Shown: positions 17,971 through 25,783 of the stretch, piece after piece
Layout of the letters: each line of letters begins with the position of its first letter
Position numbering within the stretch: position 1 is the first letter of the stretch
Assembly: GCA_002083825.1 (NCBI GenBank)
Contig: DAZV01000057.1
Location: 1-64,000, forward strand
Direction of reading: 5' to 3'
Source: Candidatus Sericytochromatia bacterium S15B-MN24 CBMW_12
GTDB lineage: Bacteria > Cyanobacteriota > Sericytochromatia > S15B-MN24 > UBA4093
DNA: 64,000 nt
Position numbers and translations under genes: made by a program
Notes under the pieces: generated by a model
What the model saw: the letters and a program-made list of their open reading frames with translations, nothing else
What the model was told of the DNA's origin: nothing
The model's database searches: none

Positions 17971-20004
17971 ATGACGTCACCTCACGCATCCATCCTGGTC
18001 GTTGGTGCTGACGGATTTAACCGGGAGGATCTAGCGGGGCAAGACTTCGAGGTGACCCTCGTCGATGATGGGCCGCAAGCTCTAGATTTGCTCAAACAAA
18101 ACCAGTTCGATCTCGCCCTCGTCGATCTGCAGAGTGCCGGTTTGGAGGGGCTCCGGACCCTCGAAGCCATGAAGTCCCTCGATCCCAGCCTCGAGGTCAT
18201 CGTGACGACGGTTTCGTCCGACATCGAGACCGCTATCGCCAGCGTGCAAGGTGGTGCGTATGACTACCTCATCAAGCCATACCCCCGTGCCGAGTTGCGT
18301 TTCACTCTGGGGCGAGCGATGGAGAAGTGCAACCTCGAGAGGATCAATCTCCTGTACGAGGCGAGTACTACCCTGCTCGGAACTCCCAATCCCGAGGATC
18401 TGCTCGATCTCGCCCTGAGTCTTGCGGGGCATGTGCTCAAGACCAGCGAGATGGGACTCGCCGTGCTCCGGACCGATCGAGACGGCTACCACCTGTACCG
18501 ATCGAGTCAGAGTCAGAAGTATTCCGACACCCTCCTTGCCCCATTTGTTCAGCGTGCTCTTGAGGCCGACAAGCCGCTCTTCTTGCGTTTCGAGCCGACT
18601 GAGGGGGATTCAGCACATCTTGCGCTTAACCAAGCGGATGCCGGGTATGCTTTCCCTCTGCACGTGGGGGATCGGCACCTCGGGGCCCTGGTGATGGTGC
18701 GGGAGATCTCGCTGCCTGCCTTCACCCCGGCCAATCTGCAGCAAGGAAAATTCCTCGCCTCCCAGATCGCGCTGGCGCTCGACAACGCGCGACTCTATAG
18801 CGAACTCTCGAAGGCCGAAGAACGCACGCGGCTCAACGAGGGCAGGCTCCAGGCCATCGTGAATGCCGCCTTCGACGGGATCATCACGCTCGATCGAAAG
18901 CTGTCCATCGTGGCCATGAACCCCGAGGGCGAACGTATCTTCGATCGTTCCAGCGTAAAAGCGGCAGGCTTGCCATTCCTCATGCTCGTCGATCAGCTCG
19001 GCAAGCGTGACGGTACCCTCCGGGAGGCTCGAGGCATCGAGGCCAGGGTGATTCTGCCCGACGGCCCCTCGAGGCCCGTCGAACTCTCCATCACGGAATT
19101 CGAGACCGCGGATGGTGGCGGGTTCGTGTCTTTCGTTCGGGATGTCAGCGAGACCAAGCGCATCGAGGTGGAGTTGCGCCATTCCCAGAAGCTCGAAGCC
19201 GTCGGTCGCCTATCTGCGGGTATCTCCCACGAGATCAACACCCCCACGCAGTACGTCGGCGACAGCATTCACTTCCTGAAGGGCGCCTTCGCCGACCTGG
19301 CCACCATGATCGCCGCCTACCAGGCGTTGCTGGGCAGTGCGGTCGAGGCCCGTTTCGGGCCGGAGGAGATCGCGCGCCGCGAGGAAGCCGAGGAAGATGC
19401 CGATCTGGAGTATCTGATGGAAAACGTGCCCAGGGCCATCGACCGTGCGCTTGATGGCGTTTCGCGGGTGGCGACGATCGTTCAGGCCATGAAGCAGTTC
19501 GCTTACCCCGATCGTGAGGAGAAGTCCAGCGCCGATCTCAACAAGGGGATTCTCAGCACCCTGGCCGTCGCCAACAGCGAAATCAAGTACCTGGCCAAGG
19601 TTTCTACCGATCTCGGGGACCTCCCCCCGGTGATCTGCCATATCGGGGACCTCAATCAGGTCGTACTCAACCTCCTGGTGAATGCCGCTCATGCCATCGA
19701 GGATAACCACCAGCCCTCGGGAAGCATGGGGTCGATTCACATTCGGACCGTTCAGGAGGGTGAGTGCGTCCTCATCACCGTTCGCGATTCCGGATCCGGC
19801 ATTCCGGAGGCCATCCGCGAGAAGATTTTCGAGCCCTTCTTCACCAGCAAGACCGTGGGGCGCGGTACGGGCCAGGGACTGGCCTTGGCTCGTGCCATCG
19901 TGGTGGATAAGCATGGGGGGGAGATTTGGTTCGAGAGCGAGCAGGGCCTGGGAACGACCTTTTTCATCAGACTGCCGATCAACGGCGGGGAGGGGACCCG
20001 ATGA
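17971..20004 (+). CDS. Hybrid REC-GAF-PAS sensor histidine kinase
   Basis: A 677-residue soluble kinase. The N-terminal REC domain (about 5-120) keeps the phospho-acceptor region (LALVDLQ) and the lysine (LIKPYP), but the usual acidic DD pair is replaced by VVGADG, so Mg binding may be impaired. A GAF-type domain spans about 130-280 and PAS about 295-405. The kinase core has the H-box LSAGISHEINTPTQYVGD, N-box LNLLVNAAHAIED, G1 DSGSGIP and G2 GTGQGLALARAIV. The ISHEINTP type with N-terminal REC recalls kinases controlling c-di-GMP or motility outputs. It overlaps the next gene by ATGA; the operon continues through 22410. Confidence 0.9.
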   Translation: MTSPHASILVVGADGFNREDLAGQDFEVTLVDDGPQALDLLKQNQFDLALVDLQSAGLEGLRTLEAMKSLDPSLEVIVTTVSSDIETAIASVQGGAYDYLIKPYPRAELRFTLGRAMEKCNLERINLLYEASTTLLGTPNPEDLLDLALSLAGHVLKTSEMGLAVLRTDRDGYHLYRSSQSQKYSDTLLAPFVQRALEADKPLFLRFEPTEGDSAHLALNQADAGYAFPLHVGDRHLGALVMVREISLPAFTPANLQQGKFLASQIALALDNARLYSELSKAEERTRLNEGRLQAIVNAAFDGIITLDRKLSIVAMNPEGERIFDRSSVKAAGLPFLMLVDQLGKRDGTLREARGIEARVILPDGPSRPVELSITEFETADGGGFVSFVRDVSETKRIEVELRHSQKLEAVGRLSAGISHEINTPTQYVGDSIHFLKGAFADLATMIAAYQALLGSAVEARFGPEEIARREEAEEDADLEYLMENVPRAIDRALDGVSRVATIVQAMKQFAYPDREEKSSADLNKGILSTLAVANSEIKYLAKVSTDLGDLPPVICHIGDLNQVVLNLLVNAAHAIEDNHQPSGSMGSIHIRTVQEGECVLITVRDSGSGIPEAIREKIFEPFFTSKTVGRGTGQGLALARAIVVDKHGGEIWFESEQGLGTTFFIRLPINGGEGTR

Positions 20005-21182
20005 AGCGCATTCTCTTTGTCGACGACGAGCCGGGTGTCCTCGAAGGGATCCGCGATCTCTTGCGCCCTTATCGACGCAAGTGGGACATGGTCTTCGTCG
20101 TCAGCGGCGAAGCAGCGCTTGAAGAGCTGGAGCGCGCGCCTTTCGACATCATCGTCTCGGACATGCGCATGCCGCAAATGGATGGCGCGACGCTTCTCAA
20201 GGCCGTCCAGACGCGATTTCCCCGGGTGGTGCGCTTCATCCTCTCGGGCTATTCGGAATTCGAAGCGTCCCTTAGCAGCGTGTCCGTCGCACACCAGTTC
20301 CTCAGCAAACCCTGCGATCCCGAGCAATTCCGCGGTGCCCTGGAACGCGCTTGCAGCCTTCGTGACCTCCTCAACGATGAGGCGCTCATGGCGACCATCG
20401 GCGAGATCTCCAGCCTGCCTTCCGTGCCTGCCGCATACCGGGCAATCACCCGTGCGCTCGAGAACCCGGACGCCAAAGTCAAGGAGATTGCCGCCATCAT
20501 CGAGCAGAACTCCGTGATTTGCGCGAAAATCCTCCAAGTGGCCAACTCCGCTTTTTTCGCTCCCGCTCATCGCGTCTCGAGCATCGCGGAGGCCGTCAGT
20601 TACCTGGGGATCACCATGCTGAAGACGCTCGTGCTCTCCTTCGAGTCGTTCGGCCATTTTCGCATGGGGATGCGGGTGCCGGAGGCTGAAATCGACCGCC
20701 TACAGCGGAGAGCCTTGCTCACCGCGAGGCTCTGCAGGCAGATCGCGGGTCCGATCGGGGCCGAGGAGGCTTTCACCAGTGGCCTTCTTCATGACATCGG
20801 GTATCTGATCATCGCCTATTATTTGCCCGATCGGTATAAGCGCCTTTTGGCTGCAAGTCAGGCAGAGGGACGTCCCTTTCACGAACTCGAGCGGGAGTTC
20901 TACGGAATTACGCATGCCGAGCTAGGCGCCTATCTTCTGGGCTTGTGGGGGCTACCCAACCCCATCGTGGAAGCCGTCGCGCACCACCACGAGCCTTGGC
21001 GCGTGCCCCACGCGGCGTTTGGAAGCCTGGATGCTCTCTACGTAGCCGACGTCCTGATCCTCGAACAAGAGGGATCAGGCGCGACCCCACCGCTGAATGT
21101 CCTCCACCTCGAGACCTTGGCTGCGCCGGCCGAGGTGCATCACTGGCGTGAACTCGCCCGGGAGCTGATGACGCATGACTAA
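20001..21182 (+). CDS. Response regulator with HDOD output domain
   Basis: A 393-residue protein. REC (about 1-120) is complete: ILFVDDE, the phospho-acceptor in IIVSDMRMPQMDG and the lysine in FLSKPC. The HDOD domain (about 140-340) carries LPSVPAAYRAI and VICAKILQVANSAFF, then a metal-dependent-HD-like GLLHDIGYL and a later VAHHHEPW. HDOD proteins are signalling adaptors, usually non-catalytic, tied to c-di-GMP and stress networks. The ATGA overlap with the upstream kinase and the 8-nt overlap with the next gene show a tightly coupled operon, so this is the likely phosphotransfer partner. Confidence 0.9.
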   Translation: MKRILFVDDEPGVLEGIRDLLRPYRRKWDMVFVVSGEAALEELERAPFDIIVSDMRMPQMDGATLLKAVQTRFPRVVRFILSGYSEFEASLSSVSVAHQFLSKPCDPEQFRGALERACSLRDLLNDEALMATIGEISSLPSVPAAYRAITRALENPDAKVKEIAAIIEQNSVICAKILQVANSAFFAPAHRVSSIAEAVSYLGITMLKTLVLSFESFGHFRMGMRVPEAEIDRLQRRALLTARLCRQIAGPIGAEEAFTSGLLHDIGYLIIAYYLPDRYKRLLAASQAEGRPFHELEREFYGITHAELGAYLLGLWGLPNPIVEAVAHHHEPWRVPHAAFGSLDALYVADVLILEQEGSGATPPLNVLHLETLAAPAEVHHWRELARELMTHD

Positions 21183-22410
21183 GAAGACCTCCCCGCTGCC
21201 TCGCATCCTCTTCGTCGACGACGAAGCTAACTTGCTCGAAGGGGTTTCAGTAGCATTACGGCGTCACTTCGAAGTGGTCACCGCCATCAGCGGCGTGGCT
21301 GCGCTCGCCCTGATGAAGGTCCAGGAACCCTTTGCCGTGGTGGTCGCCGACATGCGCATGCCCGTCATGAACGGTGCGGCCTTCCTGAGCCGCGCGCGGG
21401 AGGAAGCGCCTGACATGGTGCGCATCCTGCTGACCGGTCAGACCGATCTGGAGTCTGCCATCACTGCGGTGAACCAAGGCGGCATCTTCCGCTTCCTCTC
21501 CAAGCCATGTCAACCCGATCTGCTCTTGAACTCCCTCCAAGAGGCCATCGACCAGCACCATCTGCTCACCGCCGAGCGGGTTCTGCTGGAAGAGACCCTT
21601 CATGGTTGCATCCAAACCCTCACGGATGTTCTGGCCCTCAGCCAACCCACGGCGTACGGAAAGGTGCGACGCGCCCAGCAGCGGGTGGGTCGGCTTGCCG
21701 CCAGCCTCAAGATCTCAAACCGCTGGGAAGTCGAGGTCGCCGCCATGCTGTCTCAGATCGCCTGCGTGACGCTTCCTCCCTCCACGGTGGCGAAGCAATA
21801 CCTCGGACAACCGCTGGACGATACCGAGCAGGACATGATCCGCCGCCTCCCTCTGGTGACCGATCTGCTGCTCGCGAACATCCCTCGGATCGAGGGCATC
21901 CGGACAATCCTGAGGCATCAGGGCACGCGTTTCGACGGAGCCGGCGGTCCCGAGTCCGGGCTGAAGGGGGGAAGCCTCCCATGGGGAGCGCGCGCCCTCA
22001 AGATCGCGCTGGACTTTGACGAACTCGAGGCCCAGGGAATGCGGACCTCCGAGATTCACTTGACCTTGCAAGAACGCCAGGGGTGGTATGATCCCCATCT
22101 CTTGAAGGCTTTTATCGCCCTCTTCGAGGTTTCCGATTCCGAAGAGATCGTCCGGCTCCACACGCTCGCCGAACTCAAGAACGGCATGATCTTTGCCGAG
22201 GACGTCTGCAACTCCGACGGTGCGGTCTTGGTTGCTCGAGGCCATGTGGTCACGGCGGGCCTGCTGGCGCGTCTCAAGAACTTCTCTTTCGACAAGCTCA
22301 GCTTCCGAGTCAGTATCCCCAGTCCTCCCGAGCCCCTCGCCGATCCCGTTCCCGCCCTTGCAACCACGGCTCCCCCGCAAGCCGATGGCGGGGATCGATC
22401 GTCGCCTTGA
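21175..22410 (+). CDS. Response regulator with degenerate HD-GYP domain
   Basis: A 411-residue protein. REC (about 8-128) is intact, with ILFVDDE, VVVADMRMPVMNG and FLSKPCQPD. The second half resembles RpfG-type HD-GYP phosphodiesterases: the terminal signature region survives as HQGTRFDGAGGPESGLKGG followed by ALKIALDFDEL. The catalytic HDxGK segment is replaced (AAMLSQIACVTLPPS), so c-di-GMP hydrolysis is unlikely and a binding or scaffold role is inferred. A Pro/Ala-rich tail ends the protein. It overlaps the HDOD gene by 8 nt and is the last gene of the signalling operon. Confidence 0.85.
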   Translation: MTKKTSPLPRILFVDDEANLLEGVSVALRRHFEVVTAISGVAALALMKVQEPFAVVVADMRMPVMNGAAFLSRAREEAPDMVRILLTGQTDLESAITAVNQGGIFRFLSKPCQPDLLLNSLQEAIDQHHLLTAERVLLEETLHGCIQTLTDVLALSQPTAYGKVRRAQQRVGRLAASLKISNRWEVEVAAMLSQIACVTLPPSTVAKQYLGQPLDDTEQDMIRRLPLVTDLLLANIPRIEGIRTILRHQGTRFDGAGGPESGLKGGSLPWGARALKIALDFDELEAQGMRTSEIHLTLQERQGWYDPHLLKAFIALFEVSDSEEIVRLHTLAELKNGMIFAEDVCNSDGAVLVARGHVVTAGLLARLKNFSFDKLSFRVSIPSPPEPLADPVPALATTAPPQADGGDRSSP

Positions 22411-22412
22411 CC

Positions 22413-22482
22413 CATGCAAGGAGTTTCAATCTCGCGGTGGGGTCTCGGCACGGCCCCACCCAGGTGAAACTTCCGTTGCATG
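22413..22482 (+). other. Three-tier nested hairpin downstream of the signalling operon
   Basis: Three perfect stems are nested: CATGCAA (22413-22419) with TTGCATG (22476-22482), AGTTTC (22422-22427) with GAAACT (22466-22471), and GGTGGGG (22436-22442) with CCCCACC (22454-22460). Internal loops of 2/4 and 8/5 nt separate them. This looks like a folded RNA rather than a plain terminator, since no U-run follows. Confidence 0.6.
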
Positions 22483-22490
22483 CAGTAGCT

Positions 22491-22515
22491 GAAAATTGGA
22501 GCTGAAAATTAGACC
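22491..22515 (+). repeat. Tandem AGCTGAAAATT repeat
   Basis: AGCTGAAAATT occurs twice in a row with a 13-bp period, immediately after the nested hairpin and overlapping the start of the phased TTAG/TTAA array. Confidence 0.45.
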
Positions 22516-22541
22516 AATCTTAACCGGATGTTAGGAAGATT
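22509..22541 (+). promoter_or_regulatory. 11-bp-phased TTAG/TTAA/TTAG operator
   Basis: TTAG (22509), TTAA (22520) and TTAG (22531) start exactly 11 bp apart: TTAGACCAATC, TTAACCGGATG, TTAGGAAGATT. An overlapping dyad (CAATCTT facing AAGATTG) could also form. It lies 60-90 nt upstream of the lipoprotein start. Confidence 0.55.
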
Positions 22542-22599
22542 GAGCGAGAAAAACGGGATAACCTCCTCACGTACCGATGACTTTGAGGGAGGATAACGC

Positions 22600-23091
22600 G
22601 TGAAGGCAGTTTGGACAGTGGCGTTGGTGACCCTTTTGGCCGGATGCGGCACGATGCCGCAGATGGTCTCTGGGACCTCATCCTCGGACTCGGTGGAGGC
22701 AAACGGCCTCTTCTCCTCCTTCAAGGAAAGCAACTATACTCAGCAGGCATCAATAGCCGACATGCGGAAGTTCGCCGACGACGAAGCGAGCAACCGGGCG
22801 CAAGCCGGCAAGCGTTTCCAGGCGACCGGAACGATCGGCTGCTCCATCGGGGACATGCAGCTGGTGGACGCGAATGACGTCACCGTGACCCTTTCTTCCG
22901 GCGCCGAGTACGCGTACATCCACCGTGAGCGCTTTATCTTGGGGAGCAAGGCGCGGGCCTTCATCGCGAATGTGAAAGGCGATCAGCCGGGACTCTCGAC
23001 CATCTACTTCACCGTGAAGACCGGAAACCTCAACACCCGGATCCACGTGGACGCCATCAAGCGGCCGGACGGCAAGATCATCAAGCTATAA
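22600..23091 (+). CDS. Small lipoprotein of unknown function
   Basis: A 163-residue protein starting at GTG 22600, behind GGAGG. The signal peptide ends in the lipobox LLAGC (about residue 16). After a Ser/Thr-rich linker a beta-rich domain of about 100 residues carries RFQATGTIGCSIGDMQL, VTLSSGAEYAYI and STIYFTVKTG. I do not recognise a family. It is preceded by a phased TTAG/TTAA operator and a nested hairpin, and shares a bidirectional terminator with the convergent lipoprotein gene. Confidence 0.7.
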   Translation: MKAVWTVALVTLLAGCGTMPQMVSGTSSSDSVEANGLFSSFKESNYTQQASIADMRKFADDEASNRAQAGKRFQATGTIGCSIGDMQLVDANDVTVTLSSGAEYAYIHRERFILGSKARAFIANVKGDQPGLSTIYFTVKTGNLNTRIHVDAIKRPDGKIIKL

Positions 23092-23102
23092 CGACTCACA
23101 GA

Positions 23103-23136
23103 GCGAAGCGCCCCCGGTCATCCGGGGGCGCTTCGC
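23103..23136. terminator. Bidirectional hairpin between two convergent lipoprotein genes
   Basis: A 15-bp perfect stem, GCGAAGCGCCCCCGG facing CCGGGGGCGCTTCGC, with a TCAT loop. No U-run is present on either side, but the stem is very stable. Confidence 0.7.
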
Positions 23137-23174
23137 ACATGGGAGGGTGTATCGGGGAGAGGCGGGTAAGCGTC

Positions 23175-23978
23175 TTAGTAGCCGGCGCGCTTGAAGAGAA
23201 TCTTGGCCAGCATCATGACCTCGCCGCCCTGGGTCACCATGCCGGACTCGGCGTTGACCGCCATCACGGGCTGCCCCTCGGTCTTGCTCGGCATGTCGGC
23301 GAAGACCCACATGGGGCCGAAGGTCTTGATGTCGAGAAGAACGGCCGCTCCGAACTTACTCGGGACGTAACCCGCTCTACGGGCAATCGCGTGGGCGTCC
23401 TTCACTCCATGCGCATGCCGGTCCTGAGGTTCGTTCAGGATCAGAAAGGCTTGCTCGAAGCCATCCGCAGGCTCCTCGAACGTCTTGGAAACGAAGGAGG
23501 CCAAGGTGAACTCGACCTTCAGCGCCTTTCCCTTGGACGGCGAGTAATAGGCATGGCGCGTGATGCTCAGCGCCGGAAGCTTCCAGTAGGCCCAGATCAC
23601 GTAGACCTGACGCGCATCCGCCGCCCAGTCCTTGGCGATTCGATCCGCGTTTTCCTGGGAGTTCCGAGGGATGACCTGGAGCTGGTAACTGGGAGCCGTG
23701 AGTTGGCTCGCCATGGCAGGAAGATCGTTGACGAGCCCGGCTTTCAGGCTGGATGCCAGCTCAAGGATGCTCGGCGAGGTCTTCGGCGCCATCGGGCCGC
23801 GTTGGGAAACGCCCGCCTCGGGTGTCCCCCGCGTTGGATCTTGGGACTTCGCGTCGGGAAGAAGCGCCGCCTGAGACCTGAAGGGCACGACGCCCGGCAC
23901 GGGCGCGGATCGGCTACAGCCTGCCAGCAGCATGCTTGCCATGAGGAAAGTTGCGAGGCAGAGCGAGTGGCGTCTCAT
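23175..23978 (-). CDS. Lipoprotein of unknown function
   Basis: A 267-residue protein with the lipobox LLAGCS near residue 20. The mature part begins with a Pro/Ser-rich linker and continues as an alpha/beta domain (about 85-267) with DARQVYVIWAYWKLPALS and a C-terminal GGEVMMLAKILFKRAGY. No family recognised. ATG at 23978 is chosen because GGAAGGAAAT lies just upstream; a longer start at 24002 would put the SD inside the gene. A TTAA direct repeat precedes it. Confidence 0.68.
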   Translation of the reverse strand: MRRHSLCLATFLMASMLLAGCSRSAPVPGVVPFRSQAALLPDAKSQDPTRGTPEAGVSQRGPMAPKTSPSILELASSLKAGLVNDLPAMASQLTAPSYQLQVIPRNSQENADRIAKDWAADARQVYVIWAYWKLPALSITRHAYYSPSKGKALKVEFTLASFVSKTFEEPADGFEQAFLILNEPQDRHAHGVKDAHAIARRAGYVPSKFGAAVLLDIKTFGPMWVFADMPSKTEGQPVMAVNAESGMVTQGGEVMMLAKILFKRAGY

Positions 23979-24015
23979 GCGATTTCCTTCCATGACTATC
24001 AAGCGGTATTCATTC

Positions 24016-24037
24016 TTAAACCTGCCTTAACCTCATC
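24016..24037 (-). promoter_or_regulatory. 11-bp-phased TTAA direct repeat
   Basis: On the minus strand GGTTAAGGCAG is followed by GTTTAAGAATG. TTAA cores lie at 24016-24019 and 24027-24030, exactly 11 bp apart and 38-60 nt upstream of the lipoprotein ATG. Confidence 0.5.
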
Positions 24038-24063
24038 ATCATAATCGCTCGATCGCCACAAGT

Positions 24064-24096
24064 CAAACCCCGGGGCGGATACTGCCCCGGGGTTTG
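24064..24096 (-). terminator. Hairpin 3' of the subtilase gene
   Basis: A 13-bp perfect stem, CAAACCCCGGGGC facing GCCCCGGGGTTTG, with a 7-nt loop. It lies 24 nt beyond the subtilase stop codon on the minus strand. Confidence 0.65.
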
Positions 24097-24119
24097 GAGT
24101 TCGCGGGGGAAGAACGGGA

Positions 24120-25613
24120 CTACCAGAACCTGACGCTGTTTTGCCAGCCTCTGCCGGGATGGGGCTTGGTGGCGGAGACGGCGGCGAAGGCGTTGACTCG
24201 GCCCTCGCCGAACTGCGCGTCGAATCCGGCGGCGCCCAGGTCGTCGGCGCTTTCGAAGAGCGTCGCGACGACCTTCTTGGGCTGGGCTCGGAAGTGGCCG
24301 CGCTTCGAGATGACCAGGGCGGCGACGCCGGCGACGTGAGGGGCGGCCATGGAGGTCCCCGCCATCATGAAGTAGGGGGCCGGCTGGAAAGGCATGCCTT
24401 CGACGGTCTGGCGAACGGCGTGGTTGCTCCAGGTGCTGTAGATGAAGCCGGCCGGGCTGATGCCGGTCGGGGTGATGATGACGCCTCCGCCGGGAGCCGC
24501 GAGATCGACGATTCGCTTGCCGGAGTTGCTGTAGAAGTTCGCGAATGAGTCGTAGTCAGTTCCGGTGGCGGGCCCGGTCGCCGAGACACCGATATTGTGC
24601 TCGAGCATGGCGGGAATTCGGATGTCGGTGTTGTTGTCGTAGTTGGTGCGCTCGTTACCCACTGAACTGACGACCACCGCTCCGCGCCGGAAGGCGAAGC
24701 GAACGGCCTTCTGCATCTTTCGATTGAGCGACTCGCCGGCTGCATCGCCTTGCGCGAAGCGAGCACCGAAGCTCATGTTGATGACGTCGGCGCCCGCGGA
24801 CGACGCGTAGACGATTCCCTTGATGACCTGGTCGAAGTTCGACTCGCCCTTGTAGTTGTTGACCTTGAGGGCCATGAGGCGCGCGTGGGGGGCGACTCCC
24901 GTGACGCCCGTGCCGTCGGCCGCAGCCGCGATGATGCCCGCCACGTGACTCCCGTGACCGCGCAGGTCCAGGACGTCGTTGTTGTCGGCGTTGGGGCCAT
25001 CGTTCTGGATGAAGGAGCGCGAGGCCCAGTGAATGCGCCCGGCGAACTCGGGGTTGGTGTAGTCGATACCCGAATCCAGCACCGCCACGGTGACTCCCTT
25101 CCCGGTGGCTCCCGCCGTCCAGGCCTCGGGGGCATGGATGGCCTTGAGGCCCCATTGCATCGGGCTGAACGTCAGGTCTGAACTGCCCACTTGAGAGTCA
25201 TCCGAACCATTGACCGGCATGGCCTGCACCGAGTCAGCGGAGAACCAGTTGACCACCCGATCGGCGACGATGCTCTCGACGCCGGCAATCCTGGCCGCAT
25301 TCTCCTCGAAGTCGGGATGGCTCGAAAGAACGGTGGCCAAGCCGACGCCCTCGTAGGAATCAGCAAGCGTTCCGCCAACCTGCGCCAGGGCCTTCTTGAA
25401 ATCCTTGGGAATCGAATCACCGGTGAATTCCACCAGGTACTGGGTCCGGTTTCCCACCGAGGCGACGCGCCACTCGGTCGTCTTCTGCTGAAGGGCATTC
25501 CCCTGGGGAGCGACGGTCGCGACGAGCGCCGTGGGCTGGCTTTGGCAGCCTGCCAAGAGCGTGAGCCCCAAGGTAAAGGCCATGGTGCGGGCGAGGTTCT
25601 TGCTTGGTCTCAT
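24120..25613 (-). CDS. Subtilisin-like serine protease (S8), lipoprotein
   Basis: A 497-residue secreted protease. The signal peptide ends in the lipobox LLAGCQ (about residue 22). A propeptide-like I9 domain spans about 45-125 (TQYLVEFTGDSIPKDFKKAL). The S8 catalytic domain has all three triad residues: Asp in VAVLDSGIDYTNPEF, His in RGHGSHVAGIIAA and Ser in GTSMAAPHVAGVAAL. It is predicted to be tethered outside the membrane and to degrade extracellular protein. The start is ATG 25613 (GAGGAGG 6 nt upstream). Three 11-bp direct repeats lie about 105-140 nt upstream. Confidence 0.92.
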   Translation of the reverse strand: MRPSKNLARTMAFTLGLTLLAGCQSQPTALVATVAPQGNALQQKTTEWRVASVGNRTQYLVEFTGDSIPKDFKKALAQVGGTLADSYEGVGLATVLSSHPDFEENAARIAGVESIVADRVVNWFSADSVQAMPVNGSDDSQVGSSDLTFSPMQWGLKAIHAPEAWTAGATGKGVTVAVLDSGIDYTNPEFAGRIHWASRSFIQNDGPNADNNDVLDLRGHGSHVAGIIAAAADGTGVTGVAPHARLMALKVNNYKGESNFDQVIKGIVYASSAGADVINMSFGARFAQGDAAGESLNRKMQKAVRFAFRRGAVVVSSVGNERTNYDNNTDIRIPAMLEHNIGVSATGPATGTDYDSFANFYSNSGKRIVDLAAPGGGVIITPTGISPAGFIYSTWSNHAVRQTVEGMPFQPAPYFMMAGTSMAAPHVAGVAALVISKRGHFRAQPKKVVATLFESADDLGAAGFDAQFGEGRVNAFAAVSATKPHPGRGWQNSVRFW

Positions 25614-25718
25614 TGAGGTCCTCCTCGGAACTCCCCTCGGGAAAAGCGGGCGGCCGGTGATTTGCAACACAACAGCCTGACTTTTGGCACTATACCTCAC
25701 GATTTCCTCATGGAAACG

Positions 25719-25751
25719 GGATCAACGAAGGATTGACGAAGGTTTAAAGAA
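25719..25751 (-). promoter_or_regulatory. Three tandem 11-bp direct repeats upstream of the subtilase gene
   Basis: GGATCAACGAA, GGATTGACGAA and GGTTTAAAGAA lie head to tail with no spacers. Units 1 and 2 match at 9 of 11 positions, units 2 and 3 at 8 of 11. On the minus strand they read as TTCnTnnAnCC-type units, consistent with a cooperative direct-repeat operator. Confidence 0.6.
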
Positions 25752-25783
25752 TCCCTTGCTCGGTGCAACAATCGTGCAATGTT

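Noticed and set aside
22413-22482. c-di-GMP (GEMM) riboswitch
   Set aside because: Attractive by context, but the conserved GEMM core sequences are not present; only stem architecture is claimed.
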